Shown here: piece by piece, positions 16,785 to 27,684 of the stretch
How positions within the stretch are numbered: position 1 is the first letter of the stretch
How the letters are laid out: each line of letters begins with the position of its first letter
Source of the DNA: Amycolatopsis jejuensis
Lineage (GTDB): Bacteria > Actinomycetota > Actinomycetes > Mycobacteriales > Pseudonocardiaceae
Length of the DNA: 64,000 nucleotides
Direction: 5' to 3'
Assembly: GCF_000717335.1 (NCBI RefSeq)
Contig: NZ_JNYZ01000012.1
Location: 62,001 to 126,000 of the forward strand
Made by a program: the position numbers and the translations under genes
The notes under the pieces: model-generated
What the model saw: the letters and a program-made list of their open reading frames with translations, nothing else
The model's database searches: none
What the model was told of the DNA's origin: nothing

Positions 16785-18743
16785 GTGACCCGCTCCGACT
16801 TCGCCGCGCCGCACTGGCTGGTGCAACTGCTGCGTTCGAAACCGGTTCCCATTCCGTGGAACATGGTCGCTCGCGCGGTCGTCGCGCTGGCCACGCCACT
16901 CGCGGTCGCGTATGCAGCGGGCGACATCGCAGTGGGCGCGCTGATCTCCACCGGCGCGCTGCCGACCGTGCTGTCCGAAGCCGCCGGCACGTACCGCTAT
17001 CGCGCGCGGCGGCTCGGCGGGGCCACGTTCGCCGCCGCAGCCGGGTACCTCGTCGGGTTGCTCACCGGCGGGATGCCGGAATGGTCGGTTCCGGCAATCG
17101 TGGTCGTGGCCGCGGTTTCCGCGCTGATCAGTGCCGCGGGCAGCAACGCTTCGGTGGCCGGGCTGCAGATGTTCGTATTTTGCGTACTCGGCACCGCGCA
17201 GCACGCGACCGGCGTGGGTACCGGTGCGCTGTTCGGGTACTTCTGCGCCGGCGCGGGCTGGGGCTTGCTGGTCGCGCTGGGGACCTGGACGGTCCGCGCG
17301 ACGAGCCCCGAACGGACCGCCGTCGCGCAGGTCTACATCGAACTCGCGGCCATGCTCTCGGCCGAGGACGAACCGACGTCGCGCGTCGCCCGCCACCAGC
17401 TGACCACCGCGATGAGCACGGCGTACGACCGGCTGCTGATCGCGCGGTCCTGGCTGTCCGGCCGCGATGCCACGTACCGCCGGCTGCTGAACCGGCTGTC
17501 CGCGACGACACCGGCGGTCGAAGCGTCGGTGGCGATCGTCAACGCAGGACAGCGCGTGCCCGACGAGGTGATCGACTACCTGACGCGCGTCGCGGCTTCG
17601 GTGCTGGCAGGTCAGCCGTTGCCGTCCGCGCCCGAACCGCCGGACACGCCCGACGCCCTGATCGGCGCCCTCTACGCAGGTCTCGCGAGGATAGAAAAGG
17701 GGGACGACCGCAACCGCCGCGCGCGGGTTTCGCCGCTGCAGCGGGTGCGCGAGTGGGCGAGTTCGCTCGTTTCCGGACCGTTGACCTGGCTCGCCGCGCT
17801 GCGGTTGACGCTGTGCGTCGCGGTGGCGGAAGTGGTGGCGCTGCTGGTGCCGTTCGAACGGTCGTACTGGATCACGCTCACCGTCGGCGTGGTGCTGAAA
17901 CCGGACTTCGGCTCGGTGTTCGGCCGCGCGGTGCTGCGCGGGATCGGCACGGTCGCCGGGGTCGGGATCGGTGCGGTGGTGCTGGCGTTCGGGGTGCGCG
18001 GCTGGGTGCTGGTGGTGCTGATCGCGGTGTTCGCGGGCGGCGCCGCGGTGGGGAAGGTCCGCAACTACGGCATGCTCGGCACCTTTGTGACGCCGCTGAT
18101 CATCCTGCAGATGGATCTCGCGAACACGGGCAGCTGGACAGTGGTGCTGGCCCGGCTGGTCGACACCGTGATCGGGTGCGCGATCGTGCTCGTGATCGGC
18201 TATCTGCTGTGGCCGGGCTCGCGACGGCCGAAGGTCGGCGGACGGCTCGCGGACAGCTTCGACACGGTGGCCAAGTACGTCCGTGCGGCACTGGTGCTGA
18301 CGTCGACCGGCGAGGCGCGGCTGGCCCGTTCGCGCGCCCGCCGCGGGGCGTACCGCGCGCTGGCCGACCTGCGGACGGCGTTCCAGCAGGTGATCGTGGA
18401 ACCGTCGCCGGCCGGTCGGCTGGCCGTGGCGTGGTGGCCGGTGATCGCCGGGCTGGAACGCGTGACGGACGCGGTGACCGAGGTCAGCGTCACCATCGGC
18501 GAAGGCGCGCCCGCTCCCTCGCCCGCGGACATCGCGCTGCTCACGGACGCCTTGGCGGAGCTGGCCTCCGCGGTACGCGAGCAGCGCGACCCGGATTCGG
18601 TGCCGATGCCGGACAACCCGCGCCTCGCCGGGGTGGTGGATCAGCTCGGCTCGACGTACGACGCGGTCCGCGGCCCGGACCTGGTGGAACACACTCCGCT
18701 CCGGCTGGTGCGCCGGTTTCTGCCGTACCACCGACGCACCTGA
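16785..18743 (+). CDS. FUSC-family membrane transporter
   Basis: 652 residues from the GTG at 16785 (VTRSDFAAPHWLVQLLRSKP). There are two blocks of membrane helices: one at about residues 25-175 (VARAVVALATPLAVAYAAG, GALISTGALPTVLSEAAG), the other at about 345-480 (LRLTLCVAVAEVVALLVPF, SYWITLTVGVVLKPDFGSVF, the conserved FUSC motif). Cytoplasmic domains separate and follow them. This is the fusaric-acid-resistance/aromatic-acid exporter architecture. The physiological substrate is unknown. A 30-bp repeat element follows the stop. Confidence 0.85.
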   Translation: MTRSDFAAPHWLVQLLRSKPVPIPWNMVARAVVALATPLAVAYAAGDIAVGALISTGALPTVLSEAAGTYRYRARRLGGATFAAAAGYLVGLLTGGMPEWSVPAIVVVAAVSALISAAGSNASVAGLQMFVFCVLGTAQHATGVGTGALFGYFCAGAGWGLLVALGTWTVRATSPERTAVAQVYIELAAMLSAEDEPTSRVARHQLTTAMSTAYDRLLIARSWLSGRDATYRRLLNRLSATTPAVEASVAIVNAGQRVPDEVIDYLTRVAASVLAGQPLPSAPEPPDTPDALIGALYAGLARIEKGDDRNRRARVSPLQRVREWASSLVSGPLTWLAALRLTLCVAVAEVVALLVPFERSYWITLTVGVVLKPDFGSVFGRAVLRGIGTVAGVGIGAVVLAFGVRGWVLVVLIAVFAGGAAVGKVRNYGMLGTFVTPLIILQMDLANTGSWTVVLARLVDTVIGCAIVLVIGYLLWPGSRRPKVGGRLADSFDTVAKYVRAALVLTSTGEARLARSRARRGAYRALADLRTAFQQVIVEPSPAGRLAVAWWPVIAGLERVTDAVTEVSVTIGEGAPAPSPADIALLTDALAELASAVREQRDPDSVPMPDNPRLAGVVDQLGSTYDAVRGPDLVEHTPLRLVRRFLPYHRRT

Positions 18744-18758
18744 ACTCACGTCGCCCCA

Positions 18759-18863
18759 CTGCCACATCGGGTGCGGGGGACGCTGCGAATGTGGCATTGG
18801 GTGCGTGAGGCGCAACGAATGCCACATTGGGTGCGTGGGATGCACCCAATGCCACATTGGGGT
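18759..18863. repeat. 30-bp palindromic repeat element, family A, copy 1
   Basis: Three units begin at 18788, 18818 and 18848. Each starts AATG-TGG-CATT or AATG-CCA-CATT followed by GGGTGCGT. A degenerate unit precedes them. The AATGTGGCATT and AATGCCACATT cores are reverse complements, so the array folds into hairpins. It fills the gap between the convergent FUSC and antitoxin genes and recurs at 36065. Confidence 0.8.
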
Positions 18864-18865
18864 GC

Positions 18866-19201
18866 TTACTGCTTGCCCTCGGGAGCCGGGCCACCTTCAG
18901 GAGTCGGGCCACCCTCCGGAGCCGGTCCAGCCTCGGGAGCCGGGCCGCCCTCAGGAGCCGGGCCGCCCTCGGGAGCCGGGCCGCCTTCGTCGTGTTTGCC
19001 GCTCATCTTGCCCAGGAGGTCCTTCGCCTTCTCCACGCCGCCGTCGATCTGCGAGTCGTGGCCGCTGACCTTGGACTTCGCGAACTCCGCCGCCTTTTCG
19101 AGCCCGTGCTCGATCTTGCCGCTGTTCGCGCGCAGTGCGTCCGTCGCCTTGTCCTTGAGCTCGTCGGCCTTGCCCTTGAGCTCGTCGAAGTTGATGCCCA
19201 T
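18866..19201 (-). CDS. MT0933/Rv0909-like antitoxin with repetitive Pro/Glu/Gly tail
   Basis: 111 residues starting MGINFDELKGKADELKDKAT; GGGGAGG lies 6 bases upstream, which decides this start over longer ones. The first ~75 residues are the charged helix of the MT0933 antitoxin family (PF14013). The tail is seven GGPAPE-type hexads encoded by an 18-bp DNA repeat. The family's toxin, an SRPBCC protein such as Rv0910, is not adjacent here. The true role may be stress-related rather than antitoxic. It is in the same orientation as the prephenate dehydrogenase gene, 66 bp away. Confidence 0.75.
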   Translation of the reverse strand: MGINFDELKGKADELKDKATDALRANSGKIEHGLEKAAEFAKSKVSGHDSQIDGGVEKAKDLLGKMSGKHDEGGPAPEGGPAPEGGPAPEAGPAPEGGPTPEGGPAPEGKQ

Positions 19202-19267
19202 CGGTGCGCCTCCCCGTTTCCGGAATCGAGAGGCTTCAATCGTCACACACCAGGGCGGCCAGGCAAG

Positions 19268-20236
19268 TCAGGAAACCTCGCCGACCGCGACGCTGCCGTC
19301 CAGTCCGGTGATCCGGCCGCCGCGTTCGCCGAGTGCGATGAGGCCGTCGCGGGCGTCGGCGGCGGTCAGGTCGATGCGGACCCCCGAGCGCGCGGCGTCC
19401 CGGGCTGCCTCCAGTGCGAGCGCACCCTCGTGACCTGCGTTGATCGTCGCCGCCAGTCCGCCGGTGGACGCCAGCGACCCGCGGGCGGCGCCGAGGCGGC
19501 CGAGTGCGTCGTCGACGATCGGGAGGAGCGCGTCGCGGTTGCCTTCGGTCATGGCGCGCACCAGTTCCGCCGACGTGCCTGCCACGCGCGTGCCGTCCCG
19601 GTACGACCCCGCGGCCAGCGACATCGCCAATGGGCCGCCCTGCGCGCCGACAGCGGCCAAAATCGCCGCGAAGAGGTGTGGCAGGTGCGAAATCCGCGCG
19701 ACCGTCTCGTCGTGCGAGTCCGCCGGTAGCGGCACCGCGACCGCGCCGACGTCCAGGACCAGTTGCGTCACCTCGCCCCACGCCGCGAGATCCGTGTCTT
19801 CCTCGACGCCGACGACCCACGCCGCGTCGCGGAACAGCGTCGCGTCACCGGCCAGCCAGCCGGAGTGCGCGGTGCCCGCCATCGGATGCCCGCCGACGTA
19901 CCGCGTGTACGGCGCGCGCCGGCGCACCGCGTCGAGCATCGGCCCCTTCACACTGACCACGTCGGTGAGAACGCAGTGCGACGCGTGCTGCGCGACCAGC
20001 CGCAACAGGTTCTCCACCGCGGGCAGCGGCACCGCGACGACCACGATCGCGTCCGCCGACGCCGCGCGGTGCAGAGCCGCCTCGACGTCGGTGGTGACGT
20101 CGTAGCCGCTCCGGCTGGCCGCGTCAGCGTCCACTTCGGACACTGTGGCGCCCCACGCGGTCCTGCCGCTCGCCGCGACGGCCCGCAGCAACGACCCGCC
20201 GATGAGCCCGAGCCCGATCACGCATACGTCTCGCAC
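19268..20236 (-). CDS. tyrA: prephenate dehydrogenase
   Basis: 322 residues from a GTG (VRDVCVIGLGLIGGSLLRAV). The Rossmann motif GLGLIGGS lies at residues 8-15. Downstream are TDVVSVKGPML and GGHPMAGTAHSGW, conserved prephenate-binding segments of TyrA, then DSHDETVARISHLPH with the catalytic-region His. It oxidatively decarboxylates prephenate to 4-hydroxyphenylpyruvate in tyrosine synthesis. It lies 29 bp downstream of the enoate-reductase gene on the same strand and could share its transcript. No C-terminal ACT domain is evident. Confidence 0.92.
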   Translation of the reverse strand: MRDVCVIGLGLIGGSLLRAVAASGRTAWGATVSEVDADAASRSGYDVTTDVEAALHRAASADAIVVVAVPLPAVENLLRLVAQHASHCVLTDVVSVKGPMLDAVRRRAPYTRYVGGHPMAGTAHSGWLAGDATLFRDAAWVVGVEEDTDLAAWGEVTQLVLDVGAVAVPLPADSHDETVARISHLPHLFAAILAAVGAQGGPLAMSLAAGSYRDGTRVAGTSAELVRAMTEGNRDALLPIVDDALGRLGAARGSLASTGGLAATINAGHEGALALEAARDAARSGVRIDLTAADARDGLIALGERGGRITGLDGSVAVGEVS

Positions 20237-20265
20237 GAGGCCATCCTGCCAGTGCGCGCAACCCA

Positions 20266-22832
<2,567 letters not shown>

Positions 22833-22833
22833 A

Positions 22834-22862
22834 TGCAACTAGGTGCAGTGCAACTGGGTGCA
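22834..22862. promoter_or_regulatory. tandem near-palindromic operators at the padR start
   Basis: TGCAACTAGGTGCA (22834-22847) and TGCAACTGGGTGCA (22849-22862) are repeated at 15-bp spacing, each symmetric as TGCA-N6-TGCA. They end next to the padR start codon, so bound PadR would block its own operon and perhaps the divergent patatin gene. Confidence 0.6.
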
Positions 22863-22929
22863 ACAGAGGTCACCCTGGGATGCGGCAAATCGGGTCGGCT
22901 TCGGCGGGGAAAGCGGTCAAGATGGAAGG

Positions 22930-23859
22930 GTGCACCCGGTTCTGGAACTGCTCACCGCGCGGATCGCGGAAGGCAGCACACCAGGTCAGCGCACAGATTC
23001 GCGGCGGCTCGCGCTCGCCGTCGAGGGCGGCAGCAGCCGGGGCACGTACTCCAGTGGCATGGTGCTCGCGCTCGACGAACTGGGCGCCACCGCCGCATTC
23101 GACGCCGTTTACGGCTCCTCGGCGGGCGCGCTCAACACCGCGTGGCTCCTGTGCGGGCGATCGCAGACGGGCGTGCGGACCTGGTGGAACCCCGCGGTGA
23201 TGCGGCGGATCATCAACCCGCTGCACACCCTGCGCGGCCGCGCCGTGATCGACCTCGAATACCTCGTGCATCAGGTGTACTCGGTGCTGGAACCGATGGA
23301 TTTCCCGGCGATCCTGGCGAATCCCGTCGAATTCCATCCGCTGGCCACCGACGCCGACACCGGTGAGTCGACAGATCTGCAGCCGTTCATCAACGACGTG
23401 GCCGGGATCAAGACCGCGCTCGCTGCGTCGTCGTGCATGCCGGTCCTCGCGGGGCCGCCGATCGCGATGGGTGGACGACGATTCGTGGACGCCGGGATCG
23501 CCGAGCCGCTGCCGTTTCGCACTGCGCTCGCCCAGGGCGCCACTGACGTGCTGGTGCTGCGTACGCGTCGCGAGGACGAGGTTCCGGCGCGCGTGCCGCG
23601 CGTACAGGACGTCGTCGTGCCGCGGTTCCTACGCCGCTACGCGCCAGGCACCATCACCGCCTGGCGCGAGCAGTACCAGCATGACCTGGAGGACGAGCGG
23701 CTGCTGCGGGAAGATGCGCGCCTGGCGAGCGTGCGGCCACCGGCCAGGGCGCCGGATGTCGGTGCGCTGGAACGGGATCCGGCCGTGCTCCGGCGCGCGG
23801 TGGAGCTGGGTCGGCAGGCCGTTTACGACGCGCTGGAAGGCCTGCGCAAGGCGTCCTGA
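22930..23859 (+). CDS. patatin-like phospholipase
   Basis: 309 residues from the GTG at 22930 (VHPVLELLTARIAEG); further upstream starts would overlap the padR control region. The oxyanion-hole segment is EGGSSRGTYSSG (usual GGGxRG), the nucleophile elbow GSSAGALN, and the catalytic Asp lies in RFVDAGIAEPLP (DAG in place of DGG). The family cleaves acyl esters of lipids with a Ser-Asp dyad, in the cytoplasm or at the membrane. Its 3' end overlaps the convergent methyltransferase gene by 37 bp. Confidence 0.85.
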   Translation: MHPVLELLTARIAEGSTPGQRTDSRRLALAVEGGSSRGTYSSGMVLALDELGATAAFDAVYGSSAGALNTAWLLCGRSQTGVRTWWNPAVMRRIINPLHTLRGRAVIDLEYLVHQVYSVLEPMDFPAILANPVEFHPLATDADTGESTDLQPFINDVAGIKTALAASSCMPVLAGPPIAMGGRRFVDAGIAEPLPFRTALAQGATDVLVLRTRREDEVPARVPRVQDVVVPRFLRRYAPGTITAWREQYQHDLEDERLLREDARLASVRPPARAPDVGALERDPAVLRRAVELGRQAVYDALEGLRKAS

Positions 23860-24698
23860 GGCTTCCGGGCCACGCCGCCGATCACCCGGGATTCCGACGG
23901 CGAGTTCGCGAACAGCGTCTCGTCGTCCGGATGCCACGCCGGCGCGTACCCGAGACCTGGGGCCAGCAGCGGCCAGCCGCCGAAGAAGCGTTCGAACTCC
24001 GCTTTCGTGCGCAGGACACCTGGATTGGTGGTGGATTCGTAGTACTCGAGGAGATCCGCCAACGCTTGCCGCTCGTTGTCGTCCACCGGATTTTCGTTGG
24101 TCATCTGGGAAAGCACGAGCAGCGAGCCCGGCGCGGCCTGGTCGCGATAGTAACCGAGGACACCGTCCGGGTCCTGATCGTCCTTGATGAAATGCAGTAC
24201 CGCGTTCACGATCAGCGCCACCGGCTGCCGCGCGTCGATCACCGGCGAATCGACGACCCGGTCCCACAACTGTTCCGGCTGAAGGAAATCCGCGGCGATC
24301 GCCTGATGCCGGGCTTCGTCGGCGGTGTCGGCGAGCAGCACCTGCGAATGCGCGAGCGCGACGGGCTCGTTGTCGAGATACAGCACGCGCACGTCGTGTT
24401 CGGGCCGTTCGGCGTCGGCGACCTCGTGCACGTTGCCCGCGGTGGGCAGCCCGGAGCCGATGTCGACGAACTGCCGGATACCCGCGCGCACGCTTTCCCG
24501 CACCGCCCGGCCGAGGAACTGCCTGCTGGTCCGGCAGTAGTCGCCCATCAGCGGCAGCCGGGCGCGGACCTTCTCGGCAAACGCGCGGTCGATCGCGTAG
24601 TTCGTGGTGCCACCGATGAAGTAGTCGTAAATGCGGGCCGCCGACGGCCGGTCGAGACTGGCTTCCACCGCGCGCAACGCTTCGTCATGAGTGCCCAT
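23823..24698 (-). CDS. SAM-dependent methyltransferase, DUF574/SAV2177 type
   Basis: 291 residues from MGTHDEALRAVEASLDRPSA. Typical family marks are ARIYDYFIGGTTNYAIDR near the start, FVDIGSGLPTAGNVHEVA (SAM-binding loop), VRVLYLDNEPVALAHSQ, and AVLHFI. These PF04672 proteins are abundant in actinomycetes, often of unknown substrate. A longer reading frame to 24749 lacks a convincing start. It converges on and overlaps the patatin gene. Confidence 0.88.
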   Translation of the reverse strand: MGTHDEALRAVEASLDRPSAARIYDYFIGGTTNYAIDRAFAEKVRARLPLMGDYCRTSRQFLGRAVRESVRAGIRQFVDIGSGLPTAGNVHEVADAERPEHDVRVLYLDNEPVALAHSQVLLADTADEARHQAIAADFLQPEQLWDRVVDSPVIDARQPVALIVNAVLHFIKDDQDPDGVLGYYRDQAAPGSLLVLSQMTNENPVDDNERQALADLLEYYESTTNPGVLRTKAEFERFFGGWPLLAPGLGYAPAWHPDDETLFANSPSESRVIGGVARKPQDALRRPSSAS

Positions 24699-24717
24699 CG
24701 CGGTCCATGTTGCCAGT

Positions 24718-25182
24718 TCACCTCGGCTGGTAGGACTCCCGGTAGGCATTCACCGACGTTGTCAGCTGATCCATTGCGGCGCGCATCCGGCCGAGCTCGG
24801 CGGTGCTGAGGTTCATCGCGGCGGCGATGTGCGGCGGAATCCGCTCGGCCTTCGCCCGCAGCGCGGTGCCCTCTTCGGTGAGCTGGATCCGCACCGAACG
24901 TTCGTCGTCGGCTTGCCGCTCGCGGGTGATCAGTCCCGCCTTTTCCAGCCGCTTCAGCAGCGGGGACAGCGTGCCGGAGTCGAGGCTGAGCGCGGCGCCG
25001 AGTTCCTTGACCTGCTGCCGGTCCTGCTCCCACAGCGCGAGCATCACCAGGTACTGCGGGTACGTGAGGTCGAGCGGTTCGAGGAGGGTGCGGTAGAGGG
25101 AGGTGACCGCGCGGGACGCCGAGTACAGGCCGAAGCACAGCTGGTCGTCGAGGAGCAGGGAGCCGGTCTCTTCGCTGGTCAT
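24718..25182 (-). CDS. ohrR: OhrR-type MarR regulator (organic peroxide sensor)
   Basis: 154 residues from MTSEETGSLLLDDQLCFGLY. The N-terminal LCFGLYSASRAV with its single Cys matches the peroxide-reactive cysteine of OhrR, and LDLTYPQYLVMLALWE and GTLSPLLKRLEKAGLITRER complete the MarR fold. OhrR proteins lose DNA binding when the Cys is oxidised by organic hydroperoxides. The divergent alpha/beta hydrolase gene, separated by a perfect palindrome, replaces the usual ohr peroxidase as likely target. Confidence 0.85.
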   Translation of the reverse strand: MTSEETGSLLLDDQLCFGLYSASRAVTSLYRTLLEPLDLTYPQYLVMLALWEQDRQQVKELGAALSLDSGTLSPLLKRLEKAGLITRERQADDERSVRIQLTEEGTALRAKAERIPPHIAAAMNLSTAELGRMRAAMDQLTTSVNAYRESYQPR

Positions 25183-25272
25183 CGTCGTTCTCCCTCGGGT
25201 TGCTCCGTTCATTGTCCTCGCGGTCGTGGCCAGGGGCAACTCAAGTGCCCTACATCTCATTGTGGCCATTTT

Positions 25273-25286
25273 AGTTGTGCACAACT
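25273..25286. promoter_or_regulatory. perfect palindromic OhrR-like operator
   Basis: AGTTGTGCACAACT is a perfect 14-bp palindrome, followed by a partial copy TAGTTGTG. It is placed about 50 bp before the hydrolase ATG and 90 bp before ohrR, as expected of a shared operator. Confidence 0.7.
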
Positions 25287-25334
25287 TAGTTGTGTGGCAG
25301 GTTTAAGGCACGACATCAACTCCAGGAGGTAGCA

Positions 25335-26282
25335 ATGACCGCGAATCCGCAGAACCTGGCGCTCGAACCGGCCGCGCAGGCGTTTGCCGAGGCCACCGAC
25401 CAGCCGCCGTACCTCTTCCAGCTGCCACCTGCGGAAGGCCGGAAGGCGGTCGACGGAGTGCAGGACGGGGAGGTCGCGTTGGCTCCGGCCGACATCGAGG
25501 TGCTGACCGTCGAAGGCGTCGAGGTCCGGATCGTCAAGCCGCAGGGAGTTGCCGGGCCGCTGCCGGTGCTCGTGTATCTCCATGGTGCGGGCTGGGTTTT
25601 CGGCGATTTCCACACGCATGAGCGATTGGTCCGGGAGCTTGCCGTGGGTACGGGTGCGGCAGTCGTCTTCCCGGAGTACAGCCGTTCGCCGGAGGCGCGG
25701 TACCCGGTCGCGATCGAGGAGAACTACGCCGTTGCGAAGTGGGTCGCGCAGCACGGCGCGGAGAAGGGGCTTGACACAACGCGCATTGCGATCGCAGGCG
25801 ACTCTGTCGGCGGGAACATGACCGCGGCGCTCACGCTCATGGCAAAGGAGCGTGGTGACGTGACGTTCCTTCAGCAGGTGCTGTTCTACCCGGTCACCGA
25901 CGCTGCGTTCGAAACCCCTTCGTACAACGAGTTCGCTGACGGCTACTTCCTCAGCCGCGAAGGCATGAAGTGGTTCTGGAACCAGTACACGACCGACGAG
26001 GCGCAGCGGGCCGAGATCACCGCTTCGCCGCTTCGCGCGACTGTCGACCAGCTTGCCGGGCTACCGCCGGCGCTCGTGATCACAGGTGAGGCGGACGTGC
26101 TTCGCGACGAAGGCGAGGCGTACGCGGCGAAGCTGCGTGAGGCGGGCGTACCGGTGACGGCGGTGCGGTATCAGGGCATCATCCACGACTTCGTTATGGT
26201 GAATGCGCTTCGCGAAACGCACGCGGCCGAGGCGGCGATCACCCAAGCGATCACGGTGCTGCGACGGGCGTTCGGCAACTAA
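25335..26282 (+). CDS. alpha/beta hydrolase (HSL/acetyl esterase type)
   Basis: 315 residues from MTANPQNLALEPAAQAFAEA, with a perfect AGGAGGT 4 bases before the ATG. The oxyanion motif is YLHGAGWVFGD (HGGGW family with Ala in place of one Gly). The nucleophile is in IAGDSVGGNMT, and the catalytic Asp and His lie in TGEADVLRDEG and GIIHDFVM. The family hydrolyses short acyl esters or lactones. The OhrR-like operator in front suggests peroxide-responsive expression. Confidence 0.9.
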   Translation: MTANPQNLALEPAAQAFAEATDQPPYLFQLPPAEGRKAVDGVQDGEVALAPADIEVLTVEGVEVRIVKPQGVAGPLPVLVYLHGAGWVFGDFHTHERLVRELAVGTGAAVVFPEYSRSPEARYPVAIEENYAVAKWVAQHGAEKGLDTTRIAIAGDSVGGNMTAALTLMAKERGDVTFLQQVLFYPVTDAAFETPSYNEFADGYFLSREGMKWFWNQYTTDEAQRAEITASPLRATVDQLAGLPPALVITGEADVLRDEGEAYAAKLREAGVPVTAVRYQGIIHDFVMVNALRETHAAEAAITQAITVLRRAFGN

Positions 26283-26300
26283 CGGGCAGTGTTGTTGCCC

Positions 26301-26355
26301 GAGGGGCCACTTTTGTGTGATCGGGCTCACTTGATCACAACGAGAGTGGCCCCTC
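26301..26355. terminator. large stem-loop after hydrolase gene
   Basis: GAGGGGCCACT (26301-26311) pairs with AGTGGCCCCTC (26345-26355). An inner GTGATC/GATCAC pair extends the hairpin. It lies 18 bp after the stop codon and may be a terminator or one of the intergenic hairpin elements of this genome. Confidence 0.6.
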
Positions 26356-26415
26356 AAACGTATTTAGATCAGCGGGTCCTGCCTCCCGGACACGCAGTCG
26401 GTCCTGGAGGTTCCC

Positions 26416-27627
26416 GTGCACCTTAGCGAAATCAGGCTGGATTCGCCGATCCTGCTGACCGTGATCGGCGTACTCACGCTCGCGGCCGTGATCGCGGTGC
26501 CGTGGTTCTGGGAGCGATGGCGCAAACGCAAGCAGCTCGGCCGGAGCGCCAGTGTGCTCGTCGCGCTCGGGCTGGTGGTGCTCACCGTGGCCATGGGCGG
26601 GAACATGATCGGCGGCTTCTTCCCCACGCTCGGCTCGCTGCTCGGCACCGGCGGGTACATCGCCGACGGCGTTGACGTCGACGGCGGCGACAACGGGGTC
26701 GATCTCGGCCGCGCCCGCGACCTCGGGGTGCAGCACGCGAAGGCGGGCAAGGGGACTGTCGCGCACGTGAAGATCACCGGGCGGCGCACCGGGCTCACCC
26801 GCGATGTGTCGGTTTACCTTCCGCCGCAATACTTCGAGCACAAGTACAAGACCATGCGGTTCCCGGCAATCGTGTGGATCCCGAACTACCCGTCCGGGCC
26901 GGAAGTGGTCACGAGCGGGTACGGCTTGCCCGATCAGCTCGACGCCGCGATCGCGAAGCACGCGATGCCGCCGGTGATCGTGCTGATCCCGGACCCGACC
27001 GGGGTCCCGAAGGTCGGGCACGACACCGAATGCGTCGACCAGGTCAACGGAGCGCCGAACGACACGTACCTGTCGGCGGACGTCCGCGAATGGGGAATCC
27101 AGCGGCTGGGGCTCAACCCGGACCGGAGCGCGTGGACGATCGCCGGCTGGTCGTCCGGTGGCTACTGCGCGCTGAACATGGTCACGCGGCATCCGCAGTG
27201 GTACGCCCATGCGGTGAGCGTGAGCGGCTACGACAAGGCGCAGGTGGACGCCGAAACCGAGAACTTGTTCCGTGGCCGCAAGGACATCGACGAAGCGAAC
27301 AACGTGCGGACCAACCTCAAGCAGCACCCGTCGCCGATCGAAATCCTGGCGATCTCGGGCGACAAGGAGAAGTACGAGAGCTTCGCGATCGACCAGATGC
27401 GGGCCGCCGCGCAGCCGCCGGTCCAGTTCACGTCGTGGCGCATTCCCGATGCCGGGCACAACATGAACACGTTCAAGCAGCAGATCCCCGATGTGCTGTC
27501 GTGGATCGGGCAGCGGACCCCGGGTCCGAGCCCGGTGGGGCGGAACGTGGACGTGACCGGCGGGGTGAAGCCGTGGCCGCTGCCGAACGCGGGTTCGAAG
27601 GGCGGGCTGACGGCGGTGGAGCAGTGA
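26416..27627 (+). CDS. membrane-anchored esterase (esterase D / mycolyltransferase-like fold)
   Basis: 403 residues from the GTG at 26416, preceded by GGAGG at 26406. The first ~75 residues carry two hydrophobic segments (ILLTVIGVLTLAAVIAVPWF; SVLVALGLVVLTVAMGGNM). The rest is a PF00756-type alpha/beta hydrolase with nucleophile GWSSGGY and a C-terminal DAGHNMNTF His. The catalytic domain is probably extracytoplasmic. In actinobacteria such proteins act on cell-envelope esters, but mycolate transfer is not expected in Amycolatopsis-like organisms, so the substrate is open. Confidence 0.82.
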   Translation: MHLSEIRLDSPILLTVIGVLTLAAVIAVPWFWERWRKRKQLGRSASVLVALGLVVLTVAMGGNMIGGFFPTLGSLLGTGGYIADGVDVDGGDNGVDLGRARDLGVQHAKAGKGTVAHVKITGRRTGLTRDVSVYLPPQYFEHKYKTMRFPAIVWIPNYPSGPEVVTSGYGLPDQLDAAIAKHAMPPVIVLIPDPTGVPKVGHDTECVDQVNGAPNDTYLSADVREWGIQRLGLNPDRSAWTIAGWSSGGYCALNMVTRHPQWYAHAVSVSGYDKAQVDAETENLFRGRKDIDEANNVRTNLKQHPSPIEILAISGDKEKYESFAIDQMRAAAQPPVQFTSWRIPDAGHNMNTFKQQIPDVLSWIGQRTPGPSPVGRNVDVTGGVKPWPLPNAGSKGGLTAVEQ

Positions 27628-27684
27628 GCCTGTTGGTTCTGTTGAGTCCGTTGTGCCGGTTGTGTCTTTCGTGTCCTTTGTGGA

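Noticed and set aside
18759..18863. Possible CRISPR array (regular 30-bp period)
   Set aside because: The whole 30-bp unit is repeated without unique spacers, and no cas genes are present.
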